From Ascaphus truei (lineage: Eukaryota; Chordata; Amphibia; Anura; Ascaphidae): 64,000 nucleotides of DNA. The stretch is taken from contig CM071573.1 in the NCBI GenBank assembly GCA_036426205.1, positions 70,466,817 through 70,530,816 on the forward strand, in the 5' to 3' direction. Position 1 is the stretch's first letter. Each line of letters begins with the position of its first letter. Positions 48,370 to 59,556 of this stretch are shown piece after piece. A program made the translations under genes and the position numbers. The notes below the pieces were generated by a model. The model was not told the DNA's origin, made no database searches, and saw nothing but the letters and a program-made list of their open reading frames with translations.

Positions 48370-48815
48370 GAAAAAAGCAATATCATATGTGTTATTTTTT
48401 AATACATCAGTTCCGTACTATGAGAAAATACATTTTTTTAAAACAACTCCTAAAGTACATTTTAATGTATTATAATGTAACAAGCATTTTTGTTTCTATA
48501 GCAACACCGTTTACAAAGTCCCATCCCTTCCTATTCTGAACAGCTCTGGCACACCCTTTTGAGCCCTGCCCTCTCTCTAGCAGTGCACCAATTGTATTAG
48601 TGACTGCCTGGCCACAGAACTTGCATCTTTGATCCTCTTTCTACACTGACGACCATTTAGTGAACCGTGAGCCGAATCTTCGCCGATCGATCACCAGAAG
48701 AACGGATCGATTGGCAACTTAGCTAATTACTTATCATGCGTAGATTAGTTGATGACATGTTAAAGGGGGGGGGGATCAATTAAGAAAAATGGCAGCTTGA
48801 CTGCTGCTTTAATAC
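48370..48815 (+). repeat. Dispersed repeat, family B, best copy
   Basis: It spans AACAAGCATTTTTGTTTCTA, CACCCTTTTGAGCCCTGCCC, AGCAGTGCACCAATTGTATT and GATCGATCACCAG to GCAGCTTGACTGCTGC. It is inverted relative to 2137-2545. It lies in MACROH2A2 intron 8. Confidence 0.7.
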
Positions 48816-49162
48816 CAAGAGCATTGTAAACACTATTTACTTGATGTTCCTTTAATGAGTGTAGTAGGATATGGTTGTGAGTAAACGCTCCCAGTAGCTT
48901 TGCATTAAAAACAACACCCGAACACAAAAACAACTGCAATGTTGGGGGGCACTGATTGATAACATATGTGTATGGAATTCAGGAGAGAACAATGAATCTC
49001 TGTCCTGAGGGGCTCGCCGTTTAATTTTTGGAAATGTGGCACGAGAGACTACAGGGACTGCAAACATTCTTCTTTTACTATACAGACTGAGCCTTTACCA
49101 AAAAGCCACTCCTCACTCGTAGATATGTTATCGATTTAGCTACCAATTTTTACTCATTAGGA

Positions 49163-49330
49163 CAGGGTTGCTGAACTCCGTCCTCAAGACAACCCAAAGG
49201 TTTAAGGCTATCCCAGCTTCAGCACAGGTGGCTCAATCTGAGCCACTGATTGTGCCAACTGTGGGAAGCAGGGATACTCTTACAACTTGACCTGTTGGGA
49301 GGTCTTGAGGACTGGAATCGATGTGCCCTG
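49163..49330. mobile_element. Family A MITE copy
   Basis: It begins CAGGGTTGCTGAACTCCGTC and ends GGACTGGAATCGATGTGCCC. The arms contain CCCAGCTTCAGCACAGGTGG and TGACCTGTTGGGAGGTCTTG. It lies just upstream of the last exon. Confidence 0.75.
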
Positions 49331-49375
49331 CATGAGGAAATTATAACCATTCTTTCTTTTATCTCCAACACGTAG

Positions 49376-49544
49376 AAACGGTTTCCCAAGCAGACCGCAG
49401 ACCCAAGTCACCCTTAGAGAGCCATCTCCAAGCCATTTTGTGTGCCTCCGCCTCTTGTCCTTGAAGAAACATTTACTTCCTGTTTTTGACAGTGAAAGCA
49501 TCGGCATATACGTGCAAGAAATGGCCAAGCTGGAAAGCAAGTAG
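49376..49544 (+). CDS. MACROH2A2: MACROH2A2 exon 9: C-terminus and stop
   Basis: The acceptor is CTCCAACACGTAG. The exon reads NGFPKQTAA, then a shifted VTLRAIS region, and later FDSESIGIYVQEMAKLESK with a TAG stop at 49542-49544. One C is missing at about 49387 and extra bases sit near 49398 and 49407, so the frame breaks between the two halves. The FDSESIGIYVQEMAKL terminus is diagnostic of macroH2A proteins. A 3' UTR follows; I could not fix the poly(A) site (AATAAA occurs at 50624, but other options exist). Confidence 0.9.
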
Positions 49545-50174
49545 GAGCCAGAGGCCATAACCGCAGCTTCACCGACAAGGACGGTACGAACCAGCACACG
49601 GGGGGAAGGACATGATGGAAGAGACGGATGGAATATATAGATCGTTTTGTTTTTGTTTAATGAATAAGGCGGGTGTGAACTGTTTGAAGTTTTGTGGTTT
49701 AAGGGACAGCTTTTTTTATTGATTTTTCATGGGTGAGGAGGGGTACCGGAGGTTTATTGGGGTAAACGATAGGCATTCTGAAATCACTCCTCTTTCTGTA
49801 ACACGCCAGCTCCCTTTACATTTTTTATAGAATCTGAAAAAGAAATATATGCCTTGTCCGTCACCAACCATTTTTCTTAAAGGATGTCGTTTCATAACTC
49901 TTCTCTCTTCCGTTTTCTGTCTTTATTACTTTAGACTTTGTTGTTAAAAACAGCTTAAAAAAAAAAACGTGTTTTTTAGATTTGTAGCTTTGGATTTACA
50001 AGAGAAATAAGACCATGAGGTTATAAAAACAAAAAAAAAGTTCTTACGTTTTGTGTCTCTTGTCTTTTTATGGGGATTAATGCATAGTTATATACTTGAT
50101 TTGCCCCCAATTGGATACATCACATAGCAAAAAAAAATCTTTGCGTTAAATAATATATGGGGCTATACACTAAG
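49545..50174. other. MACROH2A2 3' flank
   Basis: Presumed 3' UTR and downstream DNA, T-rich with several A runs. No further coding signal. Confidence 0.4.
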
Positions 50175-50500
50175 CACCACGAGGAGAAAACTTAGGAGCT
50201 GCGCCCCAGTCCCTTCCAGCTCTCGCGCCCAGCATACCTTCACACAACGTCAGATAACGTGAGGGGTCATTGTGACGTCACGGGACCAGCGGCGTCATTT
50301 GACGCGTGTCGCGACGCAAACAAGCCAGCTGAAGCAAGGTAAATAACAACCATTGCAGGGGCCTCACGCGATCCCCTGCATTAATTTTAAATGCCGTTGG
50401 GAGAGTGTGGCGGCCTCTGACAACTGCCTGTGCCCCCCAGCAAAATCTACCCACCACTCCGCGGGGGTCGCGCCCTCAGTTGCAGCCCGCGCCCTACACA
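50175..50500. mobile_element. GC-rich hAT-type MITE, relative of 148-497
   Basis: It shares GGTCATTGTGACGTCACGG, GGCGTCATTTGACGCG, AATTTTAAATGCCGTTGGGA and GTGCCCCCCAGCAAAATCTA with the element at 148-497. The ends are too worn to define. Confidence 0.6.
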
Positions 50501-51186
50501 CTCAATATGCCTGTTTTGTCTACAAATGTAAGGACAACACACATCCCTGGTCAAAACGCTCAGAAAAACTAGAGTAACTACACTAGGTTCTAGCACAAAG
50601 TAACAGTTTTTCTATCTTGTCTTTAATAAATACTTGTCGGGCAGGGCACCCGTCTAACATGAAAAAGCTCCTCCCATCCTACACAAGCCAGCAGACTAAT
50701 CGCCTACGATTCGTCACTTCAAACTGCTCTTCCCTGTTCCCCGTAGTTACAGTCTATTCTCTTGGTCAAGCTGCCCTGCCACTCTCACCCACTCGCTTAC
50801 AACTTCCCTTCTTCTCCCCCCCGTCACTTCCTACCATGCCCCATTCTACTAGTACCTGTAATCCTACAATCTACCTTCCTCTCTGAAGTTCAAGGTTAAG
50901 GATCAAAGGTTACAGAATCGTGTGGACTCCCTCACATGCGCAGTCCCGAGACCACAGCCCACAGTCTAAATTCTTTCAAGACTTCAGCTGTCTCACATTT
51001 TAATTATGTCTAACTTACAACGCCAATAACATATCTCTAACTGTCCAGCAATGTCTTTAATATAATGTATAACCCTGTTCATTAAGGTAACCATTTAGTG
51101 TTATCATAACTCTGTGGCCCAGGACATACTTGAAAACGATGGGTTAACTCTCAATGTATTACTTCATGGTAACACATTTTATACAA
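50501..51186. other. Intergenic, no gene seen
   Basis: Pyrimidine-leaning DNA with an 89-codon frame (50617-50886) that has no recognisable domain, no splice context and a composition like the surrounding repeats. I do not call it a gene. Confidence 0.4.
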
Positions 51187-51480
51187 AACTAGCTTTTGTG
51201 GCCCGGCTTTGCCCAGGGAAGTTTAATATTGAATACATGTTGTGTCCCCCCCGGCCTCGACACACCCCCGCATCCCCCCCCGTCATTCCCACCGTCGTAG
51301 CTGACACCACCTCCCCCTCCCCCGCTGGTACTCTCCCCGCTAGTCTGGCACACCTCCCTCCTCCCTCCCCCCCTGCTTGACACATCTCCCCCGCACATAC
51401 AAATCAAATCACCACAGGCAAGGGACATGCCCCCTCCTAGCCACTCCCCCCACCCCTTGCTCCTGCTGCTCACACGATTT
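51187..51480 (+). repeat. CCGGCNTTGCCCRGG-headed repeat plus C-rich tract
   Basis: AACTAGCTTTTGTGGCCCGG followed by CTTTGCCCAGGGAAGTTTAA is a diverged head of the repeat at 9842. CCCCC-rich sequence follows directly. Confidence 0.55.
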
Positions 51481-52979
51481 GCTGTACACCAAAGTGAGAG
51501 TACAAGCCGGTGCCAGTCGCTAGCAGACCCCCGTCACTCCCCTCCTTCACCTACTTACTGCTCCCCTATCCCCCCCGCTGCCACAATTTCTATTCAAACG
51601 CTATTCCATAATTTGAGGGTGAGTCCATTTGAAAGCTCAAACTAGTTGCGTTGACATACAGTACAAATCCGCAGCACAATGCACAGTTAAAGTTTCCTGG
51701 TGCTAAGTGGTGCCGTTTCTGAGATTTCGATGCTTCTGACATATACAAACCAAAAGACAGACGGAGTCCCATCTAGAATTATAGTATAGATGAGTATATT
51801 CAGCAAAAGGTCATATTCTAAATTGGCCTTTAGAGGAGCCTCAGGCTAATGAACATTCTCTTTCAAGAAACTGAAAAGACCCATTCTTTCTAGCTGTCAG
51901 TATTGGATATGAGGTTAGAGTTGTCTGTTACAGGAGCCTTTGGACATAATGTACATAGGAATGTCATCGAGCTCATCCAAGAGTCTTTCATCTGGATGAG
52001 CCACAATGAATATATAGTGAGCGACTTATTTCTGACCGTCAAATGGCCGTTGTAAACAAAAAACAAGTCATGTCATTGTATTAAAATATGATTTAGCGTG
52101 TAAAGCTGGTGGATCAACAGAATAGGGGGGAGGGGGGGATCTGGAAATAATAGATTATATAATAATATATATAAATATATATATATATATATCTATATAA
52201 TTATACACGTACTGAACCTAAATGATAAATATGGAAGATAACCAGGTGTACCGCACGTCAAATGAAGCAAAGCACAAATAAAAGCATTCGTGTAGCCACA
52301 GAACGCGTATCATCTATTTATTTTTTGATTTTATTATTAATATATATATATATATATATTATAATATATATATATTATATATATATAAAAGAAAAAGAAG
52401 TGCCGGCTATATATAAAAGTATATATAAAAGAAAAGAAGAGCCAGCTCCATAGCATAATACTGATATAAAATGATTAATTTTGAGCAGATACACAGAAGG
52501 GACTCCCAGGCATACATCTGCCTGCTACATCACGATGAGTATCTGCTTACTGCCACCGCCACCCATAGTACCCCTTATGTATTTGACAAGCTGATCATCC
52601 TCCAGCTGTTCAAAACAGCATACAGATTGTCTCCAATTAATGTTTTTTATTATTTGATGTGAGGCAAGTCCTGGCGACTTCTCTTGTTTTCATAAATTAA
52701 TATTTTATATACAGTATTATGCTATGAGCTAGATCATTAAGAAGGCTCGCCTACTCCCACAGTGACTTATCTGGAACTGGATATTTTCATCATTTTTTTT
52801 TCCATTTTTGGACTGGTTTGTTCTCACTATCATTTTCTACACTTATATATAATTTTTATATTTAATATATTGATTGATTGTTATATATAATTATTTACCC
52901 CATTTAAATCATCTATCTAATTTGTGGAATTTTTTACACTACTCATTGTTTCTGTTTTTGTGAGATTATTATAATACGT
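51481..52979. other. Intergenic, AT-rich with (TA)n hairpins, no gene seen
   Basis: (TA)n stretches lie at 52162-52195 and 52338-52390. A short duplication (TATATAAAAGAAAAAGAAGTGCCGGC / TATATAAAAGAAAAGAAGAG) occurs at 52388-52445. The 63-codon frame at 52471 has no recognised similarity. Confidence 0.4.
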
Positions 52980-53470
52980 AGCTTGATATACCCGCGTTGC
53001 CCGGAGTCATTTCCCGCTCCCCCTCTGTCTCTCCGCTCCCCTCCCCCGTTCCGTAGCTTTTATTTGCCCCCCCCCCCTTCCAGCTCGGTTTCCCCCCGTT
53101 AAGCTCCGTTCCCCGGACACTTTACATCAGTCTTTCCCCCCTGCACCAGACGGACACTCTCCCCCCCCCCCTGAAACCCCCCTCGCCACCCCACATCACT
53201 CCCCCCCTGCACCCACATCACTCTACCCCCCTGTACCAATACTCATCCCCCCTGACCCCACCATCATCTCCCCCCCTGCGGCCCTCATCACTCTCCCTCC
53301 CCTGTCCCGTGTGTGTCCCCCCTGTCCCCTGCGCTTGTTTTCCCACCCCCTGCCTCCCGGCGCTGGGGTCACCCTGTCCCCGGCACTCCTTCCCCCCACT
53401 CCCCCCCCCCCCCCCGGTCCGCGGGTGAGGAAAGGCGGCGCTCCGCAAATCTTCCGACCTTGTCCCCCCT
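52980..53470 (+). repeat. CCCGCGTTGCCCGG-headed repeat plus C-rich tract
   Basis: TAGCTTGATATACCCGCGTT followed by GCCCGGAGTCATTTCC is another head of the same repeat. It runs straight into 0.45 kb of CCCCC- and CTCC-rich DNA with CACATCACTCCCCCCCTG units. Confidence 0.6.
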
Positions 53471-55699
53471 CCCTCAACTCGGTCGGCCTCCGGCGCGCGT
53501 GACCGTTCACCCACCTCACCTAAGAGCTAGAGGGTCGGCAAGGGCATAAGGCCGCGCGTCCTCATCCGCGGGACGTTCCTCTGGGAGGAGGAGAAATGAG
53601 AGTTGGGCGTAGCGGCGGGGGGGAGGGGCCGGGCCTCGGGAGGTGGTGAGTGTGTGGGGGTCTAGCGTTAGTCTGTTTTACTGATCCGCTGCTTGTGTAC
53701 CATAGCGACGTGTAAAAGCACCGAGGCAATGTGGTAGGTGTGGTGCGTCCATGTGCTCCCCCGCCCAACCCACCCCAAAACACTCAACCCCCACAGCCCT
53801 CCTGCTGTGCTGGAGAGGTGCACAGCGCGGGGGGAACTACGCACCCGCCCCCCGGATTACGGCCTGGAGTCCCCCCACCCCAACATTCAAAAGCGCAGAC
53901 AGCCTCCTCCGACCGATAAAAAGGAAAAACTTACACCTGGCAGCCAAACACCATACCGACCACCTGCATGAGCTGGCGTTCAAGCGGGAACCTAAAGCGC
54001 GAGCCCACCAAGCCGTCACAAACGCTATGATCACACTCTACCACCATCAAACCGCGCAGGCCACAACGCGACTCGGGTAAGGGGACCCCCCGTGCCGAAT
54101 TAATTTACGGGACGGGAGAGGGAGGATGGGGGTGGTGTGTGTGTGTTTTTTGTTGACCTTTGGCAACGTCACCCTCCCAGCGCCAATGCGAGGCTGCGTG
54201 CGGGGGCGGTGGGGCGGCCAAGGGACCATTATGAGGAGTTGCCCGTAAGGGACAGTGCAGACGAGAGAAACATACAATGCTTTCAGAAATATATAGTAGA
54301 ATACACACACAACAATAAGTTATGGGATTTTAGCTGTATTATATTCACAAAAATATTGATCAATCAACGGACTGTCAAAGAATGTGTATATTATAGAATC
54401 AGTGAATCATTATTGAAACAAATCTTATTAAGTGAAGTCTTCGATTTTTTAAGCACCTAGTTCGAAATATAAGATAAATGTTTTACTTTGTTACAGTTTA
54501 TTATAAAAAGAAGACTATATCACGTAATTACATTTCAGTACATCTTTATTTCAGTACAAATATCAGCTTAATTCCAAACTTAATCAAAGGCAGGTTTTCA
54601 AAAATAAATACAGAAAGGGTAAATAAAAGGAGTAAGTATTCTATAGACAGATAGTCGGGTTGGGTAAGTATGGATGGATTTATGATCCAGGTCAGCAAAA
54701 TCACATAAACCAAGCAAGCGGCGTACGTACTGAGACAGTGTGGTGTACAGTTCTTCTGTCTAAATCAGTATGTAGGGTAATAATGATTTCAATTGTTAGG
54801 GTAAATGTACAGTAACCGCTTGATAGTGGGGATGGTCGGGTTATCTATTTGTAACAATGAAAATGTCACGTACAAATTGAGATAGAAAAAAAAAAAAGAA
54901 TCATGCTGATAATTGTGTAGCATCTTACGATTTGATAGTATGTCTTCGTCTGTTTCTAAGGTGGTCTAAATAACACATTTTTTGCACTCTTCCGCCGCTC
55001 ACATTTCGTGCTTATTGCTGCACTGATGTTTAATTAGTAGTTGAAGTAAAAACCTTTGAGAATATCTTTCTAGACCATTTCCATGTTGATAGCTTACTTT
55101 GTAACCAGACACTAACATTGACATTTAGAGCGTCTTTACACCCGCCTTTGTTGAGAATTGTCCTCTTATTCTAGCAATCCTTTCCATTGATAAAATATTT
55201 TTGTGTCCTGCTTTAATTACATTTTTTGTAAGGAAAATTAAGTCCGGTAACGGCTACAATGAAAAAATAAATTGACAATGTGGGTAACTCAATAAAATAT
55301 ATTCCATATACATTTTTAGGAAATGTATAAAAGCTTGAGTAATAGTTTTATATTTATGCATTAAGCACATACAGCATATATAACAATGTTTCTATTCAAC
55401 GGACGTTAGTTTCCATTAAATATCAATAGCTACATTTCTGAGGTTTCCATCCCTCACTCTAATAGATATATGTGATTCCATCATATATGACAGATTTTTA
55501 TAATGATAGCAATATCATAGTAATAACATCACGGTTTATTGGAGTAATGATATATTACAGTATCTCATTGATCAATGTATAAATGTCCAGTATTGCTTAG
55601 CTGTATGAATTAAGTAGGAGCTGCGAAAATATTATTCTTCATCAATATAGCAATGTGTTAGTTGCCTGTTAAACAGTCAATATATTAGGGAAACAAAAA
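53471..55699. other. Intergenic between the two genes, no gene seen
   Basis: GC-rich DNA to about 54200 contains frames of 60-110 codons without recognisable domains. AT-rich DNA follows from 54270. The 3' end of AIFM2 on the - strand should fall in the right part, but no clear poly(A) signal could be singled out. Confidence 0.4.
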
Positions 55700-55910
55700 A
55701 GGGCATAGGAGCACTCACAATTTCTTCCTGTGCTGCCATGGTGCCACATTGAATTAGGATCGCACGCAGGAACAGAAAAGGAGACAGCACTCCCCTGGAC
55801 TTGTGTGAATAATAGTGCAGGTTTATTTTATTCTGATAAAGGCCCAAAGTGGGACCAACATGTTGATCCTTCAATAAAGCAGCATTTTTATTCGCACAAG
55901 TCCAGCGCAG
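55700..55910 (+). repeat. Element fragment with hammerhead-like motif, copy 4
   Basis: CTGATAAAGGCCCAAAGTGG then GACCAACATGTTGATCC (55833-55866) shows the same order of parts as the core at 61886: a CTGATGA-like word, an extra A, a GGCCC stem with its partner, and a palindromic ACATGT. TTTATTTTATT and AATAAAGCAG flank it as inverted sequence. Bases expected as GAAA read CAAC or ACCAA, so the core is worn. Confidence 0.5.
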
Positions 55911-56172
55911 CGCCGTCCCATTTCCCGTTCATGAAAATAATAGGAAATACAGCCATGCAGATTCACGGAATGCATTGCTGTATTGTATGTGATGAAAGTA
56001 TACTGTATGTTGTAGTGTGTTGAGGTAGCGTCTTTTTATACATCAATTAGAATCTTCCGATGATCACTTCCTGCAAATGTCCCGAGCAATTAAAAGGCCC
56101 AACGGGAGGGGAGACAGTTCATAAAATCTCCAGGATTTGTTCAATGAAAGCTGCTTCCGGCGGCGCTCTTAT

Positions 56173-56327
56173 TTAACGAGGCATGGTTTGTCCCATCTCC
56201 TTCCAGCTCTTTGGCACAAAAATGTCCCGGCTTTTAATTTGGGTCACAAAAAAACGACCGACGTAACAGCCATTGAGCTGCCCAGCGCCATCATTTCGCC
56301 CCATTGATAAGAACATGGACAGCGATC
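56173..56327 (-). CDS. AIFM2: AIFM2 terminal coding exon
   Basis: The acceptor is TCTCTTACCAG on the - strand. The exon completes a split glycine codon and encodes SLSMFLSMGRNDGAGQ, then NGCYVGR and SRDIFVPKSW, ending MGQTMPR and TAA (56175-56173). The LLSMGRNDGVGQ-type stretch and the RLTKSRDLFVSTSWK-type end are characteristic of FSP1 C-termini. This C-terminal region packs on the flavin domains and helps form the quinone site. No frame breaks. Confidence 0.95.
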
Positions 56328-57385
56328 CTGGTAAGAGAGACAGAGGTGGAGTGTTTGTAGCTAAACGTTTGTACACATTCCTGGTAGCGCATCACTCACT
56401 TATTTAGATATCACCGGTTTCTTTTCCATATGTAAACGAATTACACAATTGCCACAACAACAAAAAAAACACACTGTATACACTATAGCCCAAAATGACA
56501 TTTTCCTGAGAGTGGTTTTGAAGTGTATTTCCTACCTGGCAGAAGTATCTTATTCATTAGTTCTTTCCCTGTTTGATGGGCCAAATTCTTCCACCCCAGT
56601 GAAGATATCAACAACTAGCTTCTACCTGAACCATGTGCGGGACCTTTTTATATACTCAGAGGAGGTTTCTACTCCAATCACCAGCATCTTTTTTAATTCG
56701 TTTGAGTTTTTCACTTTATATTTAATTGGTTTTTGAAGAAAAGAAAGGAGTGGCTCGGTGACTGAAGACACTGACTGTAAATAATGACAAGGGGAACCTG
56801 GCTCAATTCCCAGTCAGCGCCTTGTGACCTTGGGCAAGTTACTTTATCTCCCTGTGCCTCAAGCACCAAAAACAGATTGTGATTCCCATCTGGGCAGGGA
56901 CTGTGTCTGTAACAATTCCCATGTGCTGCATACCGTGCGCTATACTGTAATTGTGAAGCGCGTTGAGTACCATTTGAAGAAAAGCACTATATGAAATAAA
57001 CTTATTATTAAAATCAATTGTGGTTCACAATCACACTGAAGTGTCATTTCCAACCTCCGTTATCAAAGCCACCAATTGGATAAACCCCAGCATGTGCCAG
57101 AGTGGCACCACAGCATCAATAAAGACGGCCCACGCTAGGTACTGACTCAAAACTCCTACCTTGTGGACCGTGATGAAGGGGGCTTTAAATCAATGTATGA
57201 TGTACATTTTCAAGACTGGAAATCCATAATGCTACTTTATCATTGTTTCTGTTTAAGAACAGTTGGATTAAGGATTCAAGATACATAAATCCTTGAACAC
57301 GTACTGTAGAGTTCATGATGTACGGTCAATTTTGATCAATATTTCATTTACTTTACTGATATAAGGAATAAAACCTCTTTAGTAC
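56328..57385 (-). other. AIFM2 intron before the last exon
   Basis: It holds the SINE at 56745-57010 and otherwise ordinary AT-rich sequence. The 95-codon frame at 56449-56736 on the + strand is unrelated and unsupported. Confidence 0.6.
56745..57010 (+). repeat. tRNA-derived CORE/MIR-like SINE, full length
   Basis: The A-box-like GTGGCTCGGTGACTGAAG and the B-box-like GGCTCAATTCC lie about 50 bases apart. The CORE TGTGACCTTGGGCAAGTTAC and CCTGTGCCTCAAGCACC, the GGGCAGGGACTGTGTCTG segment and the tail GAAAAGCACTATATGAAATAA follow. It is the most complete of the four copies and lies opposite to AIFM2 transcription. Confidence 0.85.
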
Positions 57386-57586
57386 CTGGTTTGTAAGTCT
57401 TAAGTGGTTTCTCCATCAGACTGTTGAGAATGTTGGTCACAGCAACCTTGGCATGCAAGCTTGCATGATACGCCATCTTGGGTTCTTGTACATTGGCACA
57501 GTCGCCAATTGCATAAACATTGGGATGTCCTTCCACTTGAAGAAAGTCATTAACTATAAGAGCACCATCAGCTGCAAGGTTGTCAC
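57386..57586 (-). CDS. AIFM2: AIFM2 exon with the FAD-contacting IGDCA motif
   Basis: The acceptor is TTTTTGTCATTCAG and the donor CCAG|GTACTA. It encodes [21 protein letters not shown], then [20 protein letters not shown] and [21 protein letters not shown]. The NVYAIGDCA motif is the conserved aspartate-containing FAD-binding signature of the AIF/NDH-2 family, and the [11 protein letters not shown] lead-in is typical. FSP1 uses NAD(P)H to reduce ubiquinone and vitamin K at membranes and lipid droplets and so protects against ferroptosis. The exon is 201 bases, phase 1 to phase 1. Confidence 0.97.
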
Positions 57587-59400
57587 CTGAATGACAAAAA
57601 CATTGTACTATTATAGGATCCAAAAAATTGTCATTAGATAAGAACCACTTGGCCCATTTTCCGTTCGGCTGTAAAACCGTAGAAGACCCCATTTGATCCT
57701 TGGCTTTCTTTTATATCAAGAATCCCCTAATGTCTATCCAACATCATTTTTCATTCATTTACTATATTCGCTTTTACCAGCTCTGTTGTGAGGCTTTTCC
57801 ACCAATTCACCTCCCTCTCTGTGAAGACATTCACATTAGCCCGGAGCCTCCACCATCAGAGTACGACCTATTGCTGTAGCACTTCTCTCTCTCTCTAAAA
57901 TATGCGGTCCTCCTGTACTTTGTTGAAAACCTTTGTGAATTTGAACATTTTAATTTTATCCTCCCCCCTTCCCCATTTACTCCTACAGGTTGTACATAGG
58001 AAGGTCCTATAGTTTTCCCTGGTGAGTTTTGTAGACCATGCCTTTGTATAACCCTTCCATTGGGACTTTCTCCACTGTACATGGACTTGTGTCAATCTCC
58101 TTTCCACTTATATTCCTGCTCACCAACTGTGACCTCTCACCTTCAGCTGTGGAGACTGAATAGTTATTACGGTTGTGATTATTTGCTTAGCCTTCTGCCT
58201 AAGGCCGCGGGCATGGTCAGCGCTTAGCCGCTGAGCCGCGCTCACGCTTGCCAGTGAGCCCCTGCAGCCGCAGTGAGAGCGGCTTTAGCAGGGGCTCGCG
58301 CACGCTTCCGCAGGCCTGCGGAGGCGTAGCAGTCAACAAATTTGTAGATTATGCACTGAGGGGAGCGGGGTACCGGTCACATGAGCGGTTCGCCCAATGA
58401 CGACGAACCAGCTCCGTGATGTCACTGGCCCGCCCATAGACACGTCCCCAGATGGCGCACGTAGTAAGGCCAGGGAAAGCACCCGCTTTCCCTCAGCCGC
58501 CGCGCGCCTCCGCACGGGCGAAATGTCTATGGACTCAGCCTAACTTAAAATAGTTCTCCATCTTCCTTCTTCTATGTCTGCCGGTATTTCCTAAAAGCTG
58601 TCTTTCTAGCATTTACAATATCTGCCACCTCCTTTGAGAGCCAGATCAGCTTTCTTTTCATTGAGCCTCTACGAACTTGCCGGATACAAAGGCCTGTTGC
58701 TTTCATTATTGCACTCTACTCAAACACCTCCACCCTGCCAAAGAATCACTTCAATATATTCTCATCTTTAAAACGTCAGCCCCCCTAAAATCTCAAAATC
58801 AGAAAGATTTTGTGTGGGTGGGACCCAACCTCTGCCTTTATACTACACAAAGGTTATCCATTTGCTAATATGTAATAAATACTCATCCCAACCTCACATC
58901 ATACCACGATTTTATTACTCTACATATACCCAACAATAATAATGACGTTGCATTTAGAATTGCTCATTTCCCTTGTAATTGTTGGGTTTTGTTTAATTGG
59001 AAGGCCATTGACCACATTTGTTTTTGATGCAATGGAGTCCAGATTTGATGCATAATTACATTTTGACAAAGTGTTTTCTCCATGAAAATGCAATATCTTC
59101 TACATAACGACGCCATTTGTATACAACGTGTCCAGTGTGTATTAAATGCAAAACCAAATCATTGCAGCACCAATTTTATGTAAAACAAAAATGAATAAAA
59201 GGATCCATGAATCTCTCTGTAGCGTTTATTTTATAATGCCCCTAAATCCGTATCCTAATCTCAGTCTAATAAAATGATATTGCGTCCTCTTATTTAGCCA
59301 GTTCCTTACCATTAAACACACCCTCAGCATTTCTTGGTCAGTTCGTTTAGCGAACCATCCTTTTACTATCAGCAATGTTCCGAATGTCTCACTCTCTTAC
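57587..59400 (-). other. AIFM2 intron
   Basis: It contains the family D element at 58199-58540 and no other coding signal. Frames in it lack splice context. Confidence 0.6.
58199..58540 (-). mobile_element. GC-rich MITE, family D, inverted copy
   Basis: CTAAGGCCGCGGGCATGGTC at the left and TATGGACTCAGCCTA at the right. The interior reads CACATGAGCGGTTCGCCCAA, GTGATGTCACTGGCC and GGGAAAGCACCCGCTTTCCC, the reverse complement of the order at 11568-11968. Confidence 0.7.
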
Positions 59401-59556
59401 CAAACACGTTGCTGTAGGAAGACGAATTGACCTTTATCCCTGTGCAGCTGAGAATTAAGTTAGCGGTGACGACCTCTGCATTCTTGTCCAACAACACTTC
59501 TATATTATCTTGAGCTACATTCATAGTCAACTCATTCAGGTTGGTGACCCTCTGAC
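59401..59556 (-). CDS. AIFM2: AIFM2 exon, NAD(P)H-domain end
   Basis: The acceptor is TTTTTGCACAG and the donor TTTG|GTAAGAG. It encodes QRVTNLNELTMNVAQDN, then IEVLLDKNAEVVTANLILSC and TGIKVNSSSYSNVF. The LILSCTGIKVNSS stretch matches the VILCTGIKINSS motif of FSP1, where the chain passes from the NAD(P)H domain back to the FAD domain. The exon is 156 bases, phase 1 to phase 1. No frame breaks. Confidence 0.95.

Larger units (their letters stand above)
24618..49544 (+). other. MACROH2A2: MACROH2A2 gene span (histone macroH2A2)
   Basis: Eight coding exons in the right order were read by eye: 24690-24908, 33518-33630, 41926-42121, 43306-43406, 44161-44260, 46043-46129, 47641-47811 and 49376-49544. 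The histone fold, basic linker and macro domain are all present. The choice of macroH2A2 over macroH2A1 rests on the HPTTAEIDLKEDIG-like segment and on the neighbouring AIFM2. Introns are repeat-rich; intron 2 (8.6 kb) and intron 3 (8.3 kb) are the longest. Each exon has at least one likely single-base indel, so no continuous frame can be read from this sequence as given. Confidence 0.85.

Noticed and set aside
24690..49544. MACROH2A2 as a pseudogene
   Set aside because: Intron-exon structure and nearly all splice sites are intact and all domains are present in order. The frame breaks are single-base and the whole region is indel-prone, so sequence error is more likely.
50617..50886. 89-codon frame downstream of MACROH2A2
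   Set aside because: It has no recognised similarity, low-complexity Ser/Pro/Leu content and no supporting gene structure.
4332..52390. (TA)n hairpins at many places as replication origins or cruciform elements
   Set aside because: They are ordinary AT microsatellites scattered through introns and intergenic DNA, with no accompanying motifs.
53731..54080. Overlapping frames of 60-110 codons near 53.7-54.1 kb
   Set aside because: No recognisable domain, GC-rich repeat-like context, and no splice or start context better than chance.
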